Shown in pieces: positions 13,593 to 20,534 of a stretch of DNA of 20,534 nt. A model generated the notes under the pieces. It made no database searches, was not told the origin of the DNA, and saw only the letters and a program-made list of their open reading frames with translations. The translations under genes and the position numbers were made by a program. Each line of letters begins with the position of its first letter. Position 1 is the stretch's first letter. This stretch comes from Desulfuromusa sp. (GTDB taxonomy: Bacteria > Desulfobacterota > Desulfuromonadia > Desulfuromonadales > Geopsychrobacteraceae), in NCBI GenBank assembly GCA_029934755.1, contig JAOZLQ010000020.1, positions 1 to 20,534 of the forward strand, in the 5' to 3' direction.

Positions 13593-16500
13593 ATTGTCCA
13601 AAATGACTTGTTGGTGTCAGTTCGTTTATCCAGCCAGTCCCCATAAAATAATCCCCCCGTTGTAAATTATATTCTCCAGAGTAGGGGTCAAGATCGGTAT
13701 CCCCTTCCTGCAGGGAGCGGGTAAAAAATGATGAGGAACCTGTCTGAATCAAGTGAATATCGTGACCCATAGTTTTATGGATACCATAAATCTGCAGGAA
13801 CTTTTCACCATCAAAATGGGTTTCAACTTTATCTTTAAGTTCCAGAACATGGTTCAGTGAGCCGGACTGGCTTCTGACAATATAATCTCCACGATCAAAT
13901 TCGTTCCTGGTCGTAGCACCATAATCAAACCTGTGTCCAGCAATAGTGACAATTCCATTAGCACGCGGTTCAAAATTAACAAGAGCTTCAATTTCATTCC
14001 AGTTGATCGGTGCACTTGTTGAAAAACGGAATTCAAGTGAGTGGAATTCAGTCGAGGGATTCCGCTCAAATGCAGCCTGTTTGTATTCATCAAAACGCTG
14101 ATCAACCTCTGCCAATTTTGTCGCTAACGGCGCACACGTTTCCATAGCAAAACGTCTTATCGCCCTTTCTACTGAGGGGTGGATATGACTAAAGAACTCC
14201 CAATTGTTTGGGGGAACACCGGCGAGCATAGTCCCCAACCCTTCAATTTCACGGGGTGAACGGTATTGACATGTTTCACCCGAGTCCGCGTACGTGCTGT
14301 TTCTAAAAAGCGGCCACAAAGCATCAATACCGACATTCAAGACAGATTGGTATCCTCTGCTGACATCCGCCTTATAGGCGTCCTGATCCAGAGTGAAGTT
14401 GATATTAAAATGGGGGTTATTGATTCCCAACTCAATAACATCCTGACTGTCTGCGAAGGCAACAGCTTCACTCCCTTCCTCTGGAAGAGTCAGGTTAAAC
14501 TTTGAGCTGAATTTTTTATTTCCCTCGCGGTCTACAATTTTGATCCGATATTCACCATCCCAGTACCAACGATAAGGATCGATATCATCTCCCATGACCC
14601 GTAGTTTCCCCTTAACCACAGCATCATCCAGAGAAGAACCTTGCCCAGTCGTATAACTAGAAGAGTTAGAAGCAGAACTCCTTTCTGCAGAACCAGCAAG
14701 CCTTCTTGCCGAACTTTGATATCGGGTTGCTGCAGTACCAGGTCTAGCTCCCTCCGCCTGCTCGACCGTTCTGACTGTAGCCACAGGTGCAGGTGCAGTT
14801 GGAAGTGCCATTCCCGGGGAACCAGATTCGTTTTCAGAGCCCGCAAGACTGCCTCCCGGAGGAATATCGAGGAAGGGGTTCCAGTAGGTTCCATCGTCCA
14901 GCACCAATGCCGGTCGTTTCACTCCAGCCTCGTTCTCAACCATCCGAACCGGCTCTAACGGTTGTTCTGGAATAAAATTCAGCAGATAGCGGCGTGAACC
15001 TTCCTGCCCATCGGTCACCATCACTTTTCCGGAAACTTCACCCGGGACAGACTCTTTCGCTGCGTTCACAACCTGGAATTCCAACCCCTCACTGTGCAGA
15101 GCCCAAGTCCAGATATATCCATCAAAAACAGACTTCGTAATCAGATAAATCGATGTTCCTTTGTAAATCGGTGTTGTGCTCCGCGTTGGATAAACAGCGT
15201 AAACCCGCTCACGGAAAGATAACTCCTCATTTGTTGTCGTAAAAACATTGGTCACCGTTTCAGAACTGATGACTCCACCAATCGACTGACTATCTCGTCG
15301 GTAATGACGCAATTGCAGCGTCAATGAGTAAGTGTAGGTTTTCGCTGCACCAAGCGCCTGAAAAGGGGTATAATTCAACTCCATCTGACCCTGCTTGCCA
15401 CCGACAACCTCTCGGGGTGAATTCCCCAATCTTAGGATTAACGCCCTTTTCGCTTCCTGAGAATCATTAACATCAACAATGTTATTGACCTGCGTTGGAT
15501 CTTTAACCGTTAAGATATACCATTCTTCATCGTCATATTTGAACGGTTGCATAATCGGCATATTGGCACGGACGGTAATGCTGTCGAGTCGGCCAATTCC
15601 TGTCGAGGCATTTTCAGGTGAAGAATATGCAAGTAACGGGATATCTTCAATGCCACTATTCCCCGCTCCTTCCGGCGGATCGTCAGGCATGGTAAATGTC
15701 AATTCCCAAGTTCCGCTGACCAGCCCAGACAAGAAAGAATAGCGTGCTTCTCCGTGGAGACCAATGTAAACTCCGGCACTCTCAGACGCTTTGAAATGAC
15801 CTGCCAATTCAGCATACGCACTGATAATTGAGTATTTTGATCCACCAGCTTTTACCCCGGCCTCAAGCCCAACCCAGATTTTTCCGCGCGCGTCGATATA
15901 GAACGGTTTGATCCCGGCGGCCAAATCAATTTGCGCACCGCCATAGAGGCGACCATAGAAGATCCATGCCGAGCCCTCGAGGTCAAATTCGTATTTGACT
16001 CCCATGGCAATACCACTGGAATCAAGCTGGATATAACCAGACCCGGTTAGAAATTCGAGCGCAGTGACTTCAATCGGTTGCGTCATAGAACCAAAGTAGA
16101 TATGCCAGTCATTTTCAGAAAACAGCAGATCAACTTGACCTTCGACCAATAGTAACGTCCAACCGGTGATTTCCTTGGAAAGTTTGGCCTGCGCCTGAAC
16201 ATGCAACATTGCCGGACTGGCACCCAGCTCGATGGTTGCCTCAAGCTGCGCATCGCCAGAGGCACTTCTGCCTTGCATAAACCAAGAATCACCATGAAGA
16301 ACAACCCTGAAATTAGTCGGTTCCATGGTCAGGCTAAATTTACCAAAATAAGTATAAGCAGTATCAGTGGTGCCTAAATCAAGTAACGCTGTCAAGGAAA
16401 AGAGGGTGTCTGCATCGGGGGTAAAATTAATTTCACTGGCTGAGGCTTGAACCGTCATATGGTAGGCAATTCCTCCGCCAATTCCATAAATATTCATTGG

Positions 16501-19500
16501 AATCGGTGCCATCGGAATGATTGCTGTACTCTTCATCGCAACGCGCCAGTAGGTAAAAGAAGAATTACCGACATCTTTGTGACCAACCTGCAATTCCCCT
16601 TCTAGACCCATGGTTTTAGCAATCAAAACTTCAAGGGAAGCGGCAAAACCGGTTCCATAAACAGGGTCATTGCTATACATGGCCAATTCCCCGGAAAATT
16701 CAAACCCGGGGTTCTTGAAATCGATGGAGATCTCATTGAGTTCATAGGTTAAGTCATCAAAAAGCTTAATCACTGCCCCTGCTTCAACCAAATCAGCAAC
16801 ATTGATCTTACCACCAGCTAATAGATAAAAATGTTCCGACTTATAGCCGACACCCAGCTGAGTTAGAGAAAGCGTCATCCCAGCTAAACTGACACTTGTC
16901 CCATTAAATGAACGTGTCATTTCAGCAGCATCAACAGTGATTTTCGACGCATAAACGTGCAATCCTGAAAGGGTCATGTCATCGGGCATTGCCGACAACA
17001 CCGCATCAGCCTTCATGGTGATATCGGTATCCATTGAGAAGTAGAGGCCATCGGATGAATCGTAACCGGCACCAAGCTTGCTGACTTCCAACTCGGCAAA
17101 ACCGGCATCGGCAGTGAAGCTGGCGTCAGTTTCTCCCCCCAGCGACCAGGCGCTGATCCCGCTGTTATCAACCGTCAATGCTGCAGCAACCTGCAGGTCA
17201 AAAAACTTCTCAAGGGTCAGATCCAGGCCAAGACTACCGCTTGAAATGGAGAATCCGGCAAAACTGAGGCTGGCTTCTGTCAACATAGTCGGAAATCCCA
17301 GCCCCTGAATAGCAATCGGGCTTTCCAATGCAACTGACCCCGCAACACCAGAAGAAGAAAATTGCAACGCATTGACCGCAAAAACAATCTCGGTCGATTC
17401 ATACGGGAAAACAATCTGCCCGCCAAGAGAAACACTGGCATCTTCAAAATCAAAGGAACCAGAAACCCCTTTCAGTTTGACAGAAGTACCGGGAATTTTC
17501 AAAGCTGAGGCTGCACCAGCGGTAAAGGTATAAACGCTATTTACACTGTCGTAACCAATTGCCGGAGTAATGGAAGTTCCGTAGCCGCTACCAAAAGCAA
17601 GAGAACCGGCAATACTTTTCAATTTGATGATTTCGCTGAGAGTTGTTTTCGACGAATCGAAGCCAATCATAATACTGGTCAGCGCAGCATCTATCCCGTA
17701 ACTCGCGTCTTCAAAGATATGGGCAGTCTGATTGCCGCTCCAGTTGAGATCGCCACTGAAGCCACTACCACTCAGGCCGATATTGGTAATTGAAATTCCA
17801 TCAAGAGCCGGAAGTGATCCTGTCTGATGGAAGGTGATTGTTCCGCCCAATACTTTACCGTACGGAGTGTTGTTAACTGCACCAACTTCGATCCCGGCTA
17901 TCTGTGCGGTAAAGAAATCGGTAACAACGGGGAAAGCAGTAGAAAAAGAGATCGATCCCGATTTAATTTTAGGTGCGGTCGGGTCGCTCAGGTCAATTGC
18001 AACATTTCTGATCGTGACGGGAAGATCACCAAACGGATCTTTCATATCATCAGGGATCGATGTCATCAAACTTCCAAGGTTCAATCCGCCTGTCGCCTCG
18101 GTGATCATTCCATCCGAATAATTAAATGCGGTGCGTAAAGAAAAATCACCAACCGCAATCAACAGATTGCCACCCATCTGTTCGAGTTCAAATTCACCAT
18201 CGTGATAAACCTTGGCGGTGGCAGTGACTTCCGATCCACCAAAGGTTACCCCACCCGACAGAGCAATCCAGAAACGACTATCGGTCACACCAAAACCATA
18301 CTGATTCAGCGACATCAACAGAGCATCGTTAAGATTGATCGTCGCACCGGGAATATCATGCATCCCGGTTGAGGCATCAGCAAGCTCCAGAGCATCCTTG
18401 TATATTTTCAGCCCGGTAAAAGAGAAAGACCGGTCAAGATCACTGATCGCCGAATTTTCCAAGGTCAGATCGGCATCAAGTATCACAAAAAATTCACCGG
18501 CAGTATACCCGCCAGCGACTCTGCTGAGATTGATATGGGCAAAATCACCGATATCGAAAGATTGCTGTAGTCGGTCTGCAGCAATCGCCATATCGGTAAT
18601 ACCACTGCTATCAAAAGCGGCAGCAACAGCAATCGGAATGTTATCAAATTTCGCCAGTTTCAATTCAGCAGCAATGGAACCAGAAACAGAATTTGTCGAA
18701 ATACCAAATGACAAGGCGGAAACATCAGCAGAAAAACCAGCAATATGGAAACGGGCTAAAGTTCCCGGATCGATATCAACAGGTCCATTGGTCGAAATAC
18801 CAGCGGTCGATAAAACCATACTGTTCTCGCGGGTCAAACTGACTGAGCCGCCACCTAAATCGGCAGGGAGTTTGATCTTGCCCCAGACCTCAACGGAACG
18901 ATCTGTCAAAGACAAACTACCAGCGAGATTTCTGACCGCAAATGAGGTACCCGGAATCGTGAATGAAAACCCTGTTGCCGCCGTCTGTTCTGCGATTTTC
19001 TTCCCTTCAGCGATAGCCTCTTTAGTATCCTCTTCCAGACCTTCAAGGATATCGTCAACAGTATGAACACCCCAGGTGATTTTGCCACCTGCCAGCATGC
19101 GCAGGTTGGTCACTTCATCACGCATGTCATATCCGGAACCAAGTTTGATAGCACCATCCAGATCGGTCAGCTTAACCATATCCAGAAGTGATGATTTGGT
19201 GGTATCGATATCAAGTTCGACCCGACTCAATCTAAGCATCACACCATATTCACCGCTAATAACCGGAATGGAAATCGATGGGGTCACACCTCCTGAGCCA
19301 CCCATGTTACCTAAAGGGCTGTCCGTCTGTCCGGTCTTACCTTCCCCGGATGATCCAGTCTGCGCTGCTACAGTTGGCCAGCTTAAAGTGCCCTTGAAAC
19401 CAGCTGGGCTGAAATCAATATTGCCAAGATTGAGACCACTCAGAGCGTTAGGTATCTCGATCCCACTGATGCTTGCCAGAGCAATCGATCCATCCACAGA

Positions 19501-20534
19501 AGCCCCATCAAACCCGAAACTGACCGAGTTGAGATTTGCCTGTAATGCCAAAAGGTTAACCGACATTCCTCCCGGAAAAACCACCGTCACCGTCCCAGAA
19601 GTAATTCTATGCCCATCAACATCGACACCCAGATTACTGAAATTGACCATCAGGTCACCGGTTAGAGGATCTTTTAATTTAGAGGGAAGGTACTCCATCA
19701 AGAAACCTGCATTAATAAAACCGGAGCCACTTATCAGCCCGTCAGTCATTTGGGCCGTTGTCCGCAGCGAAAAATCACCCAGGGCGAGATGTAAACCTTC
19801 AAAACCAAAATCGCTGATTTTATAGGTGCCATCCTGAAAAATCTGTGCCGTCAGAGAAATCTGGTTGTCCTGATAATCAGCCGAACCTTTCAGACCAAAC
19901 CAAAGTTTGCCATTTTCGACACCCAACCCATATTGTTCCAAAGCCAGTTTGACGGCATTGATCTGAATATCCCCCTTAAGGTCGTTCCAGCCATCCATAT
20001 CCTGAGCAAATGCAATCCCGCTTTTGAAAATCCGCAACCCTTTCAGACTGACTTTTTTACCGTAATCGGCAAATAGCTCATGAGTTGCTTGAATTCCACC
20101 GTCAATTTCGACATAGAAGTTCCCATTTTTGTAGCCACTGGTCACCTTTTTCAAAGTCAGCGTGGCAAACCCTTCCAGATCGAACTTTTTATTCAGAGCA
20201 CCACTGTCAATTTCGAACTCTTTCAGCCCTGTTTTGTCAATAGCGGCTGACACAGCAATTTCTAACCCGCCAAACTGGTCGAAAATCAGATTACCAGCAA
20301 GAGAGCCACCAATATTGCCGTGAGAAATATCAATACTGAGAGCCGTCAGCTGTGAAGTAATATTTTCAAGTGGAATGGATGGCAAATCGACTGGATTAAA
20401 AACCACCGATCCGTCGGTTGACAAGCCGTCAGCAGCAGAAAGGGTCAACGGATGATCTGCCGGAATTACGATGTTTGCAGATCCCATCGAGGGGGGTAAA
20501 ATCAATACTCCCGAAATGGTTAGTAATTCATTCT
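13591..20534 (-). CDS. Giant repetitive beta-rich protein, 5'-truncated by the window edge
   Basis: At least 2313 residues. The frame is open to the right edge: codons before the TTG at 20505 read NELLTISGV with no stop, and they continue the first repeat, so the TTG is not the start. Numbering from that TTG: residues to about 1300 are two and a half copies of a roughly 490-540-residue beta-rich repeat. Residues about 1300-1610 are more beta-rich sequence of alternating polar and hydrophobic residues (RLYGGAQIDLAAGIKPFYID). Residues about 1620-1760 resemble an SbsA-type Ig-like domain (YSSPENASTGIGRLDSITVR). Residues 1885-1960 are a Ser/Gly/Ala/Pro-rich linker. Residues 1960-2304 are an unrecognised C-terminal region holding the only two cysteines (2079, 2123). 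No enzyme motif seen. Composition suggests an exported surface or envelope protein; a beta-groove lipid-transfer protein (AsmA/TamB-like) is an alternative. The signal sequence, if any, is outside the window. Confidence 0.8.
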   Translation of the reverse strand, partial: NELLTISGVLILPPSMGSANIVIPADHPLTLSAADGLSTDGSVVFNPVDLPSIPLENITSQLTALSIDISHGNIGGSLAGNLIFDQFGGLEIAVSAAIDKTGLKEFEIDSGALNKKFDLEGFATLTLKKVTSGYKNGNFYVEIDGGIQATHELFADYGKKVSLKGLRIFKSGIAFAQDMDGWNDLKGDIQINAVKLALEQYGLGVENGKLWFGLKGSADYQDNQISLTAQIFQDGTYKISDFGFEGLHLALGDFSLRTTAQMTDGLISGSGFINAGFLMEYLPSKLKDPLTGDLMVNFSNLGVDVDGHRITSGTVTVVFPGGMSVNLLALQANLNSVSFGFDGASVDGSIALASISGIEIPNALSGLNLGNIDFSPAGFKGTLSWPTVAAQTGSSGEGKTGQTDSPLGNMGGSGGVTPSISIPVISGEYGVMLRLSRVELDIDTTKSSLLDMVKLTDLDGAIKLGSGYDMRDEVTNLRMLAGGKITWGVHTVDDILEGLEEDTKEAIAEGKKIAEQTAATGFSFTIPGTSFAVRNLAGSLSLTDRSVEVWGKIKLPADLGGGSVSLTRENSMVLSTAGISTNGPVDIDPGTLARFHIAGFSADVSALSFGISTNSVSGSIAAELKLAKFDNIPIAVAAAFDSSGITDMAIAADRLQQSFDIGDFAHINLSRVAGGYTAGEFFVILDADLTLENSAISDLDRSFSFTGLKIYKDALELADASTGMHDIPGATINLNDALLMSLNQYGFGVTDSRFWIALSGGVTFGGSEVTATAKVYHDGEFELEQMGGNLLIAVGDFSLRTAFNYSDGMITEATGGLNLGSLMTSIPDDMKDPFGDLPVTIRNVAIDLSDPTAPKIKSGSISFSTAFPVVTDFFTAQIAGIEVGAVNNTPYGKVLGGTITFHQTGSLPALDGISITNIGLSGSGFSGDLNWSGNQTAHIFEDASYGIDAALTSIMIGFDSSKTTLSEIIKLKSIAGSLAFGSGYGTSITPAIGYDSVNSVYTFTAGAASALKIPGTSVKLKGVSGSFDFEDASVSLGGQIVFPYESTEIVFAVNALQFSSSGVAGSVALESPIAIQGLGFPTMLTEASLSFAGFSISSGSLGLDLTLEKFFDLQVAAALTVDNSGISAWSLGGETDASFTADAGFAELEVSKLGAGYDSSDGLYFSMDTDITMKADAVLSAMPDDMTLSGLHVYASKITVDAAEMTRSFNGTSVSLAGMTLSLTQLGVGYKSEHFYLLAGGKINVADLVEAGAVIKLFDDLTYELNEISIDFKNPGFEFSGELAMYSNDPVYGTGFAASLEVLIAKTMGLEGELQVGHKDVGNSSFTYWRVAMKSTAIIPMAPIPMNIYGIGGGIAYHMTVQASASEINFTPDADTLFSLTALLDLGTTDTAYTYFGKFSLTMEPTNFRVVLHGDSWFMQGRSASGDAQLEATIELGASPAMLHVQAQAKLSKEITGWTLLLVEGQVDLLFSENDWHIYFGSMTQPIEVTALEFLTGSGYIQLDSSGIAMGVKYEFDLEGSAWIFYGRLYGGAQIDLAAGIKPFYIDARGKIWVGLEAGVKAGGSKYSIISAYAELAGHFKASESAGVYIGLHGEARYSFLSGLVSGTWELTFTMPDDPPEGAGNSGIEDIPLLAYSSPENASTGIGRLDSITVRANMPIMQPFKYDDEEWYILTVKDPTQVNNIVDVNDSQEAKRALILRLGNSPREVVGGKQGQMELNYTPFQALGAAKTYTYSLTLQLRHYRRDSQSIGGVISSETVTNVFTTTNEELSFRERVYAVYPTRSTTPIYKGTSIYLITKSVFDGYIWTWALHSEGLEFQVVNAAKESVPGEVSGKVMVTDGQEGSRRYLLNFIPEQPLEPVRMVENEAGVKRPALVLDDGTYWNPFLDIPPGGSLAGSENESGSPGMALPTAPAPVATVRTVEQAEGARPGTAATRYQSSARRLAGSAERSSASNSSSYTTGQGSSLDDAVVKGKLRVMGDDIDPYRWYWDGEYRIKIVDREGNKKFSSKFNLTLPEEGSEAVAFADSQDVIELGINNPHFNINFTLDQDAYKADVSRGYQSVLNVGIDALWPLFRNSTYADSGETCQYRSPREIEGLGTMLAGVPPNNWEFFSHIHPSVERAIRRFAMETCAPLATKLAEVDQRFDEYKQAAFERNPSTEFHSLEFRFSTSAPINWNEIEALVNFEPRANGIVTIAGHRFDYGATTRNEFDRGDYIVRSQSGSLNHVLELKDKVETHFDGEKFLQIYGIHKTMGHDIHLIQTGSSSFFTRSLQEGDTDLDPYSGEYNLQRGDYFMGTGWINELTPTSHFGQ
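16606..17427 (-). repeat. Partial repeat unit 3 of the giant protein
   Basis: Residues about 1027-1300. It opens like the other units (SVSLGGQIVFP against SVEVWGKIKLP) and keeps FSISSGSLGLDLTLEKF and QLGVGYKSEHFYLLAGG (1215, offset 480 from unit 2). It loses similarity at about the point where the GDFSLRT block should appear, and passes into different beta-rich sequence. Confidence 0.65.
17428..18888 (-). repeat. Repeat unit 2 of the giant protein (487 residues)
   Basis: Residues 540-1026. Matching anchors are QYGFGVTDSRFWIALSG (735), AVGDFSLRTAFNYSDG (784), FGSGYG (971) and IPGTSVKLKGVSGSF (1004). The offset from unit 1 is 543-544 residues throughout its first half, which shows a true tandem duplication at the protein level. 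Confidence 0.8.
18889..20534 (-). repeat. Repeat unit 1 of the giant protein (543 residues, 5' end at window edge)
   Basis: Runs from the window edge to about residue 539. Anchors shared with unit 2 include QYGLGVENGKLWFGLKG (191), ALGDFSLRTTAQMTDG (241), LGSGYD (455) and IPGTSFAVRNLAGSL (517). It carries a Gly/Ser-rich insert (about 383-406) and a charged insert (about 484-508), which make it longer than unit 2. Confidence 0.8.

Noticed and set aside
18335..19825. Two long plus-strand open frames (243 and 249 codons) antisense to the giant gene
   Set aside because: They lie opposite strongly repetitive coding sequence, are rich in Ser, Pro, Leu and Arg as expected from a mirrored frame, and have no family resemblance; they are frame shadows.
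13591..20534. Giant gene as a phage tail or contractile-injection component
   Set aside because: No sheath, tube, baseplate or LysM signature was recognised in it or its neighbour; only flanking sequence could support that idea.

Overview
The window is about 20.5 kb of moderate-GC bacterial chromosome. Gene content points to an anaerobic or microaerobic member of the Desulfobacterota, most likely near Desulfuromonadales/Geobacterales: a succinyl/acetyl-CoA transferase-type enzyme, a flavodoxin-less di-iron (ODP-type) protein, Roadblock/LC7 proteins and response regulators with DUF4388 (PATAN) output domains. The taxonomic call is inference from gene types only; there is no rRNA or tRNA here. 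I see no phage, IS element or CRISPR array.

Layout. (1) 1-3150, housekeeping: the 3' end of a CoA-transferase gene with two stacked terminators; a 2-Cys peroxiredoxin (-) with its own sigma70-type promoter; a XerC-type tyrosine recombinase (-); and a divergent membrane-anchored alpha/beta hydrolase (+). (2) 3151-9523, seven minus-strand genes in one tight block, read from high to low coordinate: Roadblock protein, ODP-like di-iron protein, PAS histidine kinase, receiver-PATAN regulator, ParA/MinD-like ATPase, second Roadblock protein, receiver-PATAN-TPR regulator. Gaps are at most 55 nt and two junctions overlap. This is the best candidate for an uncharacterised system: probably an oxygen- or redox-linked two-component pathway wired to a ParA-type positioning ATPase. 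(3) 9718-11590, plus strand: a promoter, two YbjQ-family genes (the second membrane-anchored), a paired inverted-repeat element, and a membrane-anchored M48 metalloprotease. (4) 11594-20534, minus strand: a giant repetitive protein whose 5' end lies outside the window (more than 2310 residues), followed 11 nt later by a secreted protein of FN3-like repeats whose ribosome binding site overlaps the giant gene's stop codon.

How the genes may work together. In block 2 the kinase and two receiver proteins give a complete phosphorelay; the ODP protein is a plausible oxygen-responsive input, the Roadblock proteins are likely adaptors, and ParA may confer localisation on the nucleoid or at the pole. 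In block 4 the giant repetitive protein and the FN3 protein look like co-expressed envelope or extracellular partners. These roles are inferred from families and context, not shown by the sequence.

No gene-free stretch exceeds 300 bases. The longest, 9524-9792, is an AT-rich divergent promoter region.
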